A stretch of DNA of 64,000 nucleotides from an uncultured Catenibacterium sp. (GTDB taxonomy: Bacteria > Bacillota_I > Bacilli_A > Erysipelotrichales > Coprobacillaceae), in the NCBI GenBank assembly GCA_900540685.1, contig UQGS01000004.1, positions 7,724-71,723 on the forward strand. The letters are read 5' to 3'. Shown here in pieces: positions 43,377-50,326 of the stretch. Every line of letters begins with the position of its first letter. Position 1 is the stretch's first letter. Both the position numbers and the translations under genes were made by a program. The notes beneath the pieces are model-generated. The model saw only the letters and a list, made by a program, of their open reading frames with translations, did no database searches and was not told the origin of the DNA.

Positions 43377-43466
43377 GAAAATATGATGGAATGAAAATTA
43401 GAAATATGATGGAATGAAAAGTGAAAATATGAAGGAATGAAAACTGGAAATATGATGGAATGAAAA
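43377..43466 (+). repeat. Four tandem 23-bp direct repeats
   Basis: The 17-base core ATATGATGGAATGAAAA starts at 43381, 43404, 43427 and 43450, spaced exactly 23 bases; the third core has one change (T to A). The six bases between cores vary around GTGAAA/TAGAA. Multiple short repeats near an end are typical of IS21-type elements, so this may be the surviving end of an insertion sequence. Confidence 0.75.
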
Positions 43467-43486
43467 AAGAGGGCTCAAACCCTCTT
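43463..43486 (-). terminator. Terminator of the XRE membrane regulator gene
   Basis: AAGAGGG and CCCTCTT form the stem with a six-base loop; T residues follow on the minus strand. It overlaps the last of the 23-bp repeats. Confidence 0.85.
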
Positions 43487-44621
43487 ATAAAACCTTCTTC
43501 ACAAATATCTTATTGAATATACTTCTTGTAAATTCATCATCATTCATCTTATTCTCTAAATATTTATTGAAGTTCTTCTCATTCTCTTTTACTTGTTCAA
43601 AATGTGGATAATTCTCTTTAATCATCTTTCTAGTAGTAGTGTATGTACTTCCACTAAAGTTATACTGAATAGATTGTACATTATCAATTAAAGAGAAGAT
43701 AGACACAGAATTATAGATCAGGCTCTTATTGATATAAAGATCCTCATTATGATACCAGTCTGTTGCATTGTAGTTCACAGTGAGTCCTTGATTTTTAGAA
43801 TCAATTTGAAAAACATAACCGTATTCATGCAAAGGCAGACTATTTAATAAATTTCCTATATTAGAATTATTCCCAATATAAGGATTCTTATACTTCTTAA
43901 TGTTGTGTATGCCACTCAACGGTCTGTTAAATACAGTTGTAGGAACAGTATCTTCTGTATATTTCTTTGTGCTATCTACAATATAATACTCATTAGGTGT
44001 GTTCTTATTAATTCTATAAACAGTATAGAACGGGTTGTAGTAGGTTGTCACATTAGAAGTCTTAATCATATAAACATAGATAGGAGGTCTATGAGAAGTA
44101 ATAACACCCACATAATCCACCAACATAAATCCACATAATATTGCAACAAATACTCCACTACTTATTAATAATCTATTTCTCTTCAACTCTTTTGATAACC
44201 CATAAACAAATACTACAATACCTACAATAGAGTATATACAGCACCAGCTGCTTTCCTTATCTAATATCGCAAATGCAGCAAAACATAGAAATGCGCCAAA
44301 AATCATAATACCTATAGAAATCTTTCTTTTCTCTTGTACAAGCATATTCTTACTATAATTAATTGTATTCTTTAAGCTCTTTTCTGTTGTTTCCATTATT
44401 TTATCTTCCGTTATATATTTCCCATTGAGTAGTTCATTAAGTGTTATATCCAATGCTTCACTTAATGGAATAAGTAAAGATAAGTCAGGCATATAGTTCC
44501 CATTCTCCCAGCGTGATATTGTCTTATTACTGACACCTAATATATTTCCTAGTTGTTCTTGGGTGAGACCTTTTCTTTTTCTATTCTCAGAAATGAACTT
44601 TCCTATCTTTTTTGTATCCAT
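43485..44621 (-). CDS. XRE-family regulator with membrane segments
   Basis: Membrane-tethered transcription factor type protein; target unknown. Residues 1-65 are an HTH_3 domain (GKFISENRKRKGLTQEQLGNILGVSNKTISRWENG). Three hydrophobic helices follow at about residues 100-180 (IMIFGAFLCFAAFAI, CIYSIVGIVVFVYG, FVAILCGFMLVDYVG). The C-terminal 200 residues would be extracellular and match no family I know. I start at the ATG ending at 44621 because AAAGGAG precedes it; the frame reaches 44672. An outside signal could alter DNA binding. Confidence 0.85.
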   Translation of the reverse strand: MDTKKIGKFISENRKRKGLTQEQLGNILGVSNKTISRWENGNYMPDLSLLIPLSEALDITLNELLNGKYITEDKIMETTEKSLKNTINYSKNMLVQEKRKISIGIMIFGAFLCFAAFAILDKESSWCCIYSIVGIVVFVYGLSKELKRNRLLISSGVFVAILCGFMLVDYVGVITSHRPPIYVYMIKTSNVTTYYNPFYTVYRINKNTPNEYYIVDSTKKYTEDTVPTTVFNRPLSGIHNIKKYKNPYIGNNSNIGNLLNSLPLHEYGYVFQIDSKNQGLTVNYNATDWYHNEDLYINKSLIYNSVSIFSLIDNVQSIQYNFSGSTYTTTRKMIKENYPHFEQVKENEKNFNKYLENKMNDDEFTRSIFNKIFVKKVL

Positions 44622-44813
44622 AATATTTCTCCTTTCATGAAAACTATAAAATAAAGCATGAAACAACAACACCCCACAAATAGCGAATACACTACTTTTA
44701 TTATATATATTATGAAGGGAAGAGGGAACAATCCTGTATATACAGAGTTTTATCTGACTTGTTTATTGTCTCTATTTTCGTTAATATAGTAGATGATGAA
44801 ATGAGGTATAAAC

Positions 44814-45860
44814 ATGACTGAACAGGTACACAAAAGAAGAAAAAGATATAAAGGAACACACCCTAAAAACTTCTCAGAGAAGTATAAAGAACTTAATCCA
44901 GAATTATATCCTGAAACAATAGAAAAGGTTATTTCTAAAGGAAGTACACCAGCAGGTATGCATATTTCTATCATGGTAGATGAAATACTAGAATTCTTAG
45001 ATATTCAGCCAGGACAGATTGGTTTAGATTGTACTCTAGGATATGGAGGACATTCTTCTAGAATGATGGAAAAATTAGAGGGTCAGGGACATCTTTATGG
45101 ATTAGACATCGATACTATTGAGATAGAAAAAACAACAGAGAGATTAAGAAATAAAGGTTATGGAGAAGACATCTTTACACCTATTCTAACTAACTTTAGA
45201 AACATTGATGAAGTAAGTGAAAAGTATGGACCATTTGATTTTGTCTTAGCTGATTTAGGTGTATCTTCCATGCAGATAGATAATCCAGAAAGAGGATTCT
45301 CATATAAGAAGGATGGTCCATTAGATCTAAGACTTAATCCTAAAGCAGGTAGACCTGCTTATGAAATCTTAAAGGACTTATCTAAAGAAGAACTAGAACA
45401 TATTCTTACAGAGAACTCAGATGAACCATATGCTGATATATTAGCTAAGAACATCTATTCATTCATACGTTCAGGTATGGAAGTAGAAACAACTCAGCAG
45501 CTTTATAAGATCATTGATAAAACATTAAGCTTTATTACTGATAAGAATAGAAAAGATATTGTGAATAAGACAGCTGCAAGAGTATTCCAGGCATTAAGAA
45601 TAGAAGTGAATCAGGAGTTTGAAGTATTATATGACTTTGTAGAGAAGTTACCTCTTGTTTTAAAACCAGGAGGAAAGGCTGCGATTCTTACATTCCATTC
45701 TGGAGAAGATAGAATTGTGAAGAAGTCTTTTAAAGAACTCAAGAATCTTGGTATTTATGAAGATGTATGTAGAAATGTGATTAGACCTTCTAAGGAAGAA
45801 TGTCATCGTAATTCACGTGCAAAGTCTACTAAGATGAGATGGGCCATTAAAGCAAAATAG
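44814..45860 (+). CDS. rsmH: RsmH-like 16S rRNA (cytosine-N4)-methyltransferase
   Basis: SAM-dependent methyltransferase of the MraW/RsmH family. SAM motif GLDCTLGYGGHSSRM, the LADLGVSSMQIDNPERGFSYKKDGPLDLR region, ARVFQALRIEVNQEF and FHSGEDRIVKKSFKEL are all present. It has a basic N-terminal extension of about 65 residues before the normal start region, giving 348 residues. It is not in a division and wall cluster, so it is probably a second copy beside a canonical mraW elsewhere. About 60 bases of its 3' end are repeated at 46151-46211. Confidence 0.88.
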   Translation: MTEQVHKRRKRYKGTHPKNFSEKYKELNPELYPETIEKVISKGSTPAGMHISIMVDEILEFLDIQPGQIGLDCTLGYGGHSSRMMEKLEGQGHLYGLDIDTIEIEKTTERLRNKGYGEDIFTPILTNFRNIDEVSEKYGPFDFVLADLGVSSMQIDNPERGFSYKKDGPLDLRLNPKAGRPAYEILKDLSKEELEHILTENSDEPYADILAKNIYSFIRSGMEVETTQQLYKIIDKTLSFITDKNRKDIVNKTAARVFQALRIEVNQEFEVLYDFVEKLPLVLKPGGKAAILTFHSGEDRIVKKSFKELKNLGIYEDVCRNVIRPSKEECHRNSRAKSTKMRWAIKAK

Positions 45861-45865
45861 AATAC

Positions 45866-45894
45866 TTGAATATCAGGTATACAAGTGCTATACT
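45866..45894 (+). promoter_or_regulatory. Promoter of antitoxin RNA 1
   Basis: TTGAAT (45866-45871) and TATACT (45889-45894) are 17 bases apart, starting six bases after the rsmH stop. The start of transcription should be near 45901. Confidence 0.8.
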
Positions 45895-45900
45895 TTATTT

Positions 45901-45963
45901 GCAAATTTGAGAACAATTGCATCAAAACGAAAAGGTAAGGATCTGACCATCCTTACCTTTTCT
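45901..45963 (+). ncRNA. Antisense antitoxin RNA 1 (type I system)
   Basis: A short RNA of about 62 bases from its own promoter to the terminator at 45930-45961, convergent with the small toxin gene. Its bases 45903-45916 (AAATTTGAGAACAA) are perfectly complementary to the toxin mRNA over the TTG start and the next three codons. A second nine-base match (TTTGCAAAT at 45898-45906) pairs with toxin codons Ile-Cys-Lys. Size, direction, shared terminator and contact at the start codon follow the plan of RNAI/RNAII of the Fst (par) system. Confidence 0.75.
45930..45961. terminator. Bidirectional terminator shared by antitoxin RNA 1 and toxin mRNA
   Basis: AAAAGGTAAGGAT and ATCCTTACCTTTT form a 13-base stem with loop CTGACC. 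A runs and T runs on both sides let it work in both directions. Confidence 0.88.
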
Positions 45964-45993
45964 AACTTTTAGAGTGGTTTAACACTAGGCTAG

Positions 45994-46080
45994 TTATCGC
46001 TTAAATCTTTTGTCTAACCATTTGCAAATGTAATAGACTAATACACCTACCACAACAGATACTACTAAATTTGAGAACAA
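45994..46080 (-). CDS. Type I toxin-like 28-residue membrane peptide (TTG start)
   Basis: The peptide starts at TTG (46080-46078) and has one hydrophobic helix, NLVVSVVVGVLVYYI, followed by CKWLDKRFKR. The KWLD end is common among small membrane peptides of gut Firmicutes and resembles Fst/Ldr-like toxins in plan: short, one helix, charged tail. The ribosome site AAAGGAGGTGA is unusually strong, but CCTCCTT directly upstream pairs with AAGGAGG and would hide it. An antisense RNA covers the start codon. Growth inhibition has not been shown; the call rests on the architecture. Confidence 0.75.
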   Translation of the reverse strand: MFSNLVVSVVVGVLVYYICKWLDKRFKR

Positions 46081-46087
46081 CTGACAT

Positions 46088-46103
46088 CACCTCCTTTCAA
46101 GGA
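46088..46103 (-). promoter_or_regulatory. Shine-Dalgarno-sequestering hairpin of the toxin mRNA
   Basis: CCTCCTT and AAGGAGG are separated by two bases. Folding would bury the ribosome site, as in Fst toxin mRNA. Confidence 0.7.
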
Positions 46104-46119
46104 GGACGATAACAAAGAT

Positions 46120-46128
46120 ATTATATCA
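46120..46128 (-). promoter_or_regulatory. Extended -10 promoter of the toxin gene
   Basis: TGATATAAT on the minus strand fits TGnTATAAT. No clear -35 box is seen at 17 bases. Transcription would start near 46113, leaving a leader of about 33 bases. Confidence 0.65.
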
Positions 46129-46150
46129 AATTACGTTGTTGAAGGGCAGA

Positions 46151-46311
46151 ATATCATTGTAATTCACGTGCAAAGTCTACTAAGATGAGATGGGCTATTA
46201 AAGCAAAATAGAATACTTGAATACTAGGTATACAAGTTTTATACTTTAGTTGCAAATCAGAAAACAATTGCATCAAACGAAAAGGTAAGGATCGTCGGAT
46301 CCTTACCTTTT
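46151..46311 (+). repeat. Direct repeat copy 2 (rsmH tail plus antitoxin RNA 2)
   Basis: Matches 45800-45961 closely, including the final rsmH codons and TAG (46209-46211). The rsmH fragment has no start and is not a gene. Confidence 0.9.
46217..46245 (+). promoter_or_regulatory. Promoter of antitoxin RNA 2
   Basis: TTGAAT (46217-46222) and TATACT (46240-46245) with a 17-base spacer, the same boxes as copy 1. Confidence 0.78.
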
Positions 46312-46313
46312 TT
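46252..46313 (+). ncRNA. Diverged orphan antitoxin RNA 2
   Basis: A second RNA of about 61 bases with promoter and terminator kept. Its contact region reads AAATCAGAAAACAA instead of AAATTTGAGAACAA, so it no longer matches the toxin gene in this window. The complement reads TTG TTT TCT GAT, Met-Phe-Ser-Asp, which would suit a sister toxin. No such toxin follows; an RpiR gene begins four bases after the terminator. Confidence 0.65.
46280..46313. terminator. Terminator of antitoxin RNA 2 and of the RpiR gene
   Basis: AAAAGGTAAGGATC and GATCCTTACCTTTT form a 14-base stem with loop GTCG and T on the plus strand. It abuts the stop codon of the minus-strand RpiR gene at 46317. Confidence 0.88.
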
Positions 46314-46316
46314 ATG

Positions 46317-47108
46317 TCATTCAAGTTCTTTCAACATTTTTGCATATTCTATACATATTGTATCTGCAATTGCTGTGAGTGAATAAGGGTGAGTTGCATA
46401 ATCACCTCTACTATCATAGCGTATATATTTGTCTATAAAAGGATAATCTAATTCTTTGTTAGATGTAATTAAACATATCTTAGGTTTCTTGCTTTGTTGT
46501 TTAAATGGCTTTGCACGTGGGAAAATACGATCAAAATAAGTACCAGAATCAGAGAACAAGATGATTAATGTCTTCTCATCCGCATTTGTAATATATTCAG
46601 CCTGGTCAGCTACTTTAATGGCAGTAAATACAGGTTTAGCGCTTGTCCGTAAATCATATTGCAAGTTCAATGCAACATTTTCAGAATGCATATAACCAAA
46701 TGCAGCCACCTTCTGATACTCATAAATATCATCGACTAAATCTATAATATCATCTTCGATACTACTCTTTTCTAACATTTCTAGATTCTCAATCACACTT
46801 CTTACATAAGAAGTAAATATAGAATCTTCATTACGTCCTTCATAGTTGAATTTATTAGAAAGTTTAATTTTTTCAACAGAAAACTTCGCAATCTGATTCT
46901 TTAACTGGTTAAAATCTCTTAAACCGATATCCCTACAGAATCTAGAAATACTAGAATTAGACACATAGCACGCTTTTGCAAGTTCAGTTAGAGTATAGTC
47001 TTCTAAATTATGAATATTCTCTATCATGAATTTCGCAATCTTATAATTATTAGAACCTTTAGGTTCACCATTTAATGTAGATAATAAGATAATAACTAAG
47101 TTAAACAT
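46317..47108 (-). CDS. MurR/RpiR-family transcriptional regulator
   Basis: Sugar-responsive regulator of 263 residues. The HTH_6 domain includes NLEDYTLTELAKACYVSNSSISRFCRDIGLRDFNQLK. The SIS domain is more diverged (VAAFGYMHSENVALNLQYDL, LIILFSDSGTYFDRIF). The start codon follows AAGGACGGTGAG. It lies downstream of an RDD gene on the same strand, and two identical-type palindromes (47762-47778, 48714-48730) near the RDD and EIIC genes are candidate operators. Confidence 0.85.
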   Translation of the reverse strand: MFNLVIILLSTLNGEPKGSNNYKIAKFMIENIHNLEDYTLTELAKACYVSNSSISRFCRDIGLRDFNQLKNQIAKFSVEKIKLSNKFNYEGRNEDSIFTSYVRSVIENLEMLEKSSIEDDIIDLVDDIYEYQKVAAFGYMHSENVALNLQYDLRTSAKPVFTAIKVADQAEYITNADEKTLIILFSDSGTYFDRIFPRAKPFKQQSKKPKICLITSNKELDYPFIDKYIRYDSRGDYATHPYSLTAIADTICIEYAKMLKELE

Positions 47109-47159
47109 GTACTCACCGTCCTTGGTATAATATGCCTTATTATACCATAGGACAGTTAT

Positions 47160-47705
47160 TTATTGTTTAACAACTTCAGTATGTGAAACTAAATCATGAA
47201 AACAACGTGTATCTTTCTGGAAATAAGCATATCCAATAGACACAAGTGTTAATGCATAAGCGACATAAGTCAAAGGATTCACAATAGAAGTGAACTGTAA
47301 AAGAGAGGCAATCTTTCTTAAATAAGCAGGAATAATAGTAATGCCGCCTTCAAGAAGAGTAGCACCGAGTAATTCTCTTAACATCATATTTTTCATAGTG
47401 ACATCTTTATGATCATAATCAATCACCTTGATCTTACATATCTTCTTACCTGGAGTCTGTCCTTTCCAGATATAAAGAGGAATCAAAACATAGTAGATAA
47501 ATCCAATTCCAATCGCAATCAAACATACAATAAGAGCTGTATTCAAACCATAAGAAGATAACTCAAACATCTCTGGTTTAAACTGACTATCTTTTCTTAA
47601 AAAGAATGTGATAGGAATAGATGCCAGCATATTAGTAATATACCAGTCAATCATTAATGCGACTGTTCTTCTTAATCTTAACTCTACAATATCCATCTTA
47701 TTCAT
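47160..47705 (-). CDS. RDD-family membrane protein
   Basis: Second RDD-domain protein of the window, 181 residues, function unknown. The opening VELRLRRTVALMIDWYITNML has the Arg and Asp of the family, and the loop GQTPGKKICKIKVID is conserved. Four hydrophobic segments are seen. The start at the ATG ending at 47705 follows CAGGAGG; the open frame extends to 47768 across an operator. It is followed by the RpiR gene 52 bases on. Confidence 0.82.
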   Translation of the reverse strand: MNKMDIVELRLRRTVALMIDWYITNMLASIPITFFLRKDSQFKPEMFELSSYGLNTALIVCLIAIGIGFIYYVLIPLYIWKGQTPGKKICKIKVIDYDHKDVTMKNMMLRELLGATLLEGGITIIPAYLRKIASLLQFTSIVNPLTYVAYALTLVSIGYAYFQKDTRCFHDLVSHTEVVKQ

Positions 47706-47761
47706 AAGTAGTACCTCCTGTTTATTCAAGTATATCAATTCATAATTAATCAGTAATCTTG

Positions 47762-47778
47762 TTTCCAATTCTTGGAAA
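47762..47778. promoter_or_regulatory. 17-bp operator-like palindrome upstream of the RDD-RpiR genes
   Basis: TTTCCAA-TTC-TTGGAAA. It is the same class as 48714-48730 (TTTCCA-N5-TGGAAA), and half-sites TTTCC lie nearby. It is probably the binding site of the adjacent RpiR protein. Confidence 0.6.
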
Positions 47779-47793
47779 ACCTTTCCGAGATAT

Positions 47794-47820
47794 AAAAAAA
47801 GAAAGTTCCGAAGAACTTTC
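47794..47820 (-). terminator. Intrinsic terminator of the YieK-type gene
   Basis: GAAAGTTC and GAACTTTC pair over a four-base loop, with seven T on the minus strand. Confidence 0.87.
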
Positions 47821-47829
47821 TATAAAGAC

Positions 47830-48552
47830 TTATAGTCTTTTGTAATCGTCCATGTTTAATTCAGAAGCTGCATCTTTATCACAGATCAATGTCATATTAG
47901 GATGAAGCTTTAAAACAGTAGATGGTAATTCATCTGTAATAGTTGAATCAAGAACCTGTTTTAAGATACCTGCTTTTTCCTTACCATTTACAATCATCAC
48001 TAAGTGTTTAACCTTCATTAAGCTCTTAGGACCCATTGTAAGACTGAATGGAAGATTTTCTCTCTTTGGATAGTCAGGGTTTGCTTTATTCTTAGTAGCA
48101 CGATCCATTGCATAAGAATATGAATCCATTGGTGTACATCTAGGACAGTTACTGCAGAAATGACCATCATAACCAAGACCAATAACCATGACATCAATTC
48201 CACCTGCACGGCTGATTTCTTCATCATATGTTTCCCAGTTTTCCATAGTCATATCATGAATTCTTTCTTCTGGAATATTTGCTTCTTCGAAGAATAATTT
48301 CTGCATTTCTTCCCAGTTAGGACCATAAGGCTTACCATCCATATATGGTGCTTCATCGAATAAATAATATTCGATATCCTTGAACTTTTCCTGATCTCTC
48401 ACTTCTGGAGCTAACATCTTGTAAAGTTCAATAGGACTTCTACCTGATGTAAGAGAAATATTCACTCTCTTATCCTGCATCATAGCACCAAGTAAGATGT
48501 GTAATGCACTTTCACTCATTTTCTGAGTGTTTTCTTCAACGATTAATTTCAT
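47830..48552 (-). CDS. YieK-type glucosamine-6-phosphate deaminase-like protein
   Basis: Member of the NagB/6-phosphogluconolactonase fold, 240 residues. Opening MKLIVEENTQKMSESA, SLTSGRSPIELY, DEAPYMDG, GLGYDGHFCSN, TMGPKSLM and STVLKLHP match the YieK branch rather than true NagB. In NagB the motif GDGHIAFNEP supplies a catalytic Glu; here the equivalent reads DGHFCSNCP, so that Glu is replaced. The activity is therefore uncertain: a sugar-phosphate isomerase, deaminase or lactonase. It is divergent from an EIIC gene that shares its control region. Confidence 0.75.
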   Translation of the reverse strand: MKLIVEENTQKMSESALHILLGAMMQDKRVNISLTSGRSPIELYKMLAPEVRDQEKFKDIEYYLFDEAPYMDGKPYGPNWEEMQKLFFEEANIPEERIHDMTMENWETYDEEISRAGGIDVMVIGLGYDGHFCSNCPRCTPMDSYSYAMDRATKNKANPDYPKRENLPFSLTMGPKSLMKVKHLVMIVNGKEKAGILKQVLDSTITDELPSTVLKLHPNMTLICDKDAASELNMDDYKRL

Positions 48553-48713
48553 AACAAATTCCTCCTGTATTTCACAAGAAGATAAAACTCACACACTTCA
48601 CATTATAAGTATTAAACTCTTTCTGTCAACCCATAAAAAATTAAAATTATACAGCATATATCAATATAATTTGGATTATGTATTATACTTATATGTAGTT
48701 ATTTCGCAAGTGA

Positions 48714-48730
48714 TTTCCACGATTTGGAAA
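48714..48730. promoter_or_regulatory. 17-bp operator-like palindrome in the YieK/EIIC divergent region
   Basis: TTTCCA-CGATT-TGGAAA, matching 47762-47778. Further TTGGAAAA and TTTTCCAA half-sites lie at about 48766 and 48790, the last overlapping a TATAAT at about 48800. One regulator could control both divergent genes. Confidence 0.6.
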
Positions 48731-48831
48731 GTTCTTCTATCATATGGAAATGCATTTTATATATTGGAAAACACAAGATTTTTTTTACTTTTCCAAGATA
48801 TAATGTATCCAACGAGAAGGGAGGACTCGAC

Positions 48832-50193
48832 ATGAACTTCATGGAAAAATTCAATGAACTTGCGAACCGCACATTAGTGCCTGTTGCAGACAAGTTAGCT
48901 AACCAAAGACATCTTGCTGCAATTCGTGATGGAATGGTTGTTGCTATTCCACTATCAATCCTTGGAGGTGCTTGCTTAATCGTATCAACACCACCATTCA
49001 AACCTGAAACTCTACCAAACTGGGGTTTCATCACTACCATGCTTACAGGATGGTATAACTGGGCTCAGGCCAATAAAGCTGCACTATTATTGCCTTACAA
49101 TATGACAATGGCTTTAATGGGATTATTTATCGCTTTCTCTATTTCTTATCATTTAGCTAAGAAATACAAAATGCCAAGCTTAAATGCAGCTGTTGTTTCT
49201 ACTGCAGTATTCTTAATCGTATCTGCACCAACTACTTCTGCTGTCCCAGCTAATCTCATTACTGATGGTAAATCAGCGACTGATCTACTTGCACTTGCAG
49301 GAAGTTATCTACCAACAACTTACCTGGATGCAAAGGGTATCTTCACAGCTATCATCGTTTCTATCGGATGTGTAGAAATTATGAACTTCTTATTTAAGAA
49401 GAACGTTCGTATTAAGATGCCTGAAGGTGTTCCACCAGCAATCAGTTCATCATTTGATGCAATCTTACCACTCTTTATCTGTGTAATTGTATTCTATGCA
49501 TTATCATTATTTGTACAGAACATCAGTGGTCAGTTATTACCAAGTATGATCATGACAGTACTTGCACCTGCAGTATCTGGTCTAGATTCATTAGTAGGTA
49601 TTTGTTTAATTACTATTATTGCTCAGACATTCTGGTTCTTTGGTTTACATGGTGCAAGTATCACACAGCCAATTAGATTACCATTCATGCAGATGTATTT
49701 AATTACTAATATCGCAGCATATAGTGCTGGTAAACCATTAGTACACTTCTTTACTCAGCCATTCTGGTCATATGTTATCGCATTAGGTGGCGGAGGTGCT
49801 ACTTTAGGATTATGTATTCTATTGGTTAGATCTAAATCTGTTGAATTACGTACTTTAGGTAAACTTTCAATTGGTCCAGCTATCTTCAATATCAATGAAC
49901 CAATCATCTTCGGTTTACCAATGGTATTAAACCCAATTATGATGATTCCATTTATCTTTGTACCAGTTGTAAACTCTATTATTGCCTATGCTTGTATGGC
50001 ATTCCACATCGTTGGAAAGGGTGTCATTGAAACACCATGGACAACACCAGCTCCACTTGGTGCTGCATTAGGATGTATGGATATTAAAGCCGGTATCATG
50101 GTTATAGGGCTAATCATCTTAGATATGGCACTTTACTATCCATTCGTTAAATTATTAGAAAAACAAAAGTTAGAAGAAGAAAATTCAAAATAA
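48832..50193 (+). CDS. PTS lactose/cellobiose-type EIIC permease
   Basis: Sugar permease of the PTS Lac family, 453 residues with about ten membrane segments. The FNINEPIIFGLPMVLNPIMMIPF signature region and FFGLHGASI are present. The start at 48832 (MNFMEKFNELANRTLVPVADKLA) follows AGGGAGG; a longer frame from 48724 covers operator DNA. No EIIA or EIIB gene accompanies it. Its control region is shared with the divergent YieK-type gene, so the sugar is probably handled by that protein. Confidence 0.9.
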   Translation: MNFMEKFNELANRTLVPVADKLANQRHLAAIRDGMVVAIPLSILGGACLIVSTPPFKPETLPNWGFITTMLTGWYNWAQANKAALLLPYNMTMALMGLFIAFSISYHLAKKYKMPSLNAAVVSTAVFLIVSAPTTSAVPANLITDGKSATDLLALAGSYLPTTYLDAKGIFTAIIVSIGCVEIMNFLFKKNVRIKMPEGVPPAISSSFDAILPLFICVIVFYALSLFVQNISGQLLPSMIMTVLAPAVSGLDSLVGICLITIIAQTFWFFGLHGASITQPIRLPFMQMYLITNIAAYSAGKPLVHFFTQPFWSYVIALGGGGATLGLCILLVRSKSVELRTLGKLSIGPAIFNINEPIIFGLPMVLNPIMMIPFIFVPVVNSIIAYACMAFHIVGKGVIETPWTTPAPLGAALGCMDIKAGIMVIGLIILDMALYYPFVKLLEKQKLEEENSK

Positions 50194-50326
50194 TTAAAAC
50201 AAGAAATAAAACTCACACACACTAAAATTAAATATCCTTAAATCTTTTGTGCTAGACTGCTACCCCACAGCAGTCTTTTTTCTTTTGTGTAAAACATATA
50301 TACTATATATAAGTGAGGAAAACAGT

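Larger units (their letters stand above)
45800..45961 (+). repeat. Direct repeat copy 1 (rsmH tail plus antitoxin RNA 1)
   Basis: About 162 bases covering the last 60 bases of rsmH, a promoter, an RNA gene and its terminator. They are repeated with scattered changes at 46151-46311, 351 bases further on. Confidence 0.9.

Noticed and set aside
43377..43466. CRISPR array
   Set aside because: The repeats are 17-base cores with only six bases between them; there are no spacers and no cas genes.
46002..46087. Alternative toxin frame from ATG at 46087
   Set aside because: It reads a cysteine-rich peptide without a continuous hydrophobic helix. The TTG frame has better spacing to the ribosome site and a clear membrane segment.
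46151..46211. Second rsmH gene fragment
   Set aside because: It is only the duplicated last 60 bases, without start codon or domain.
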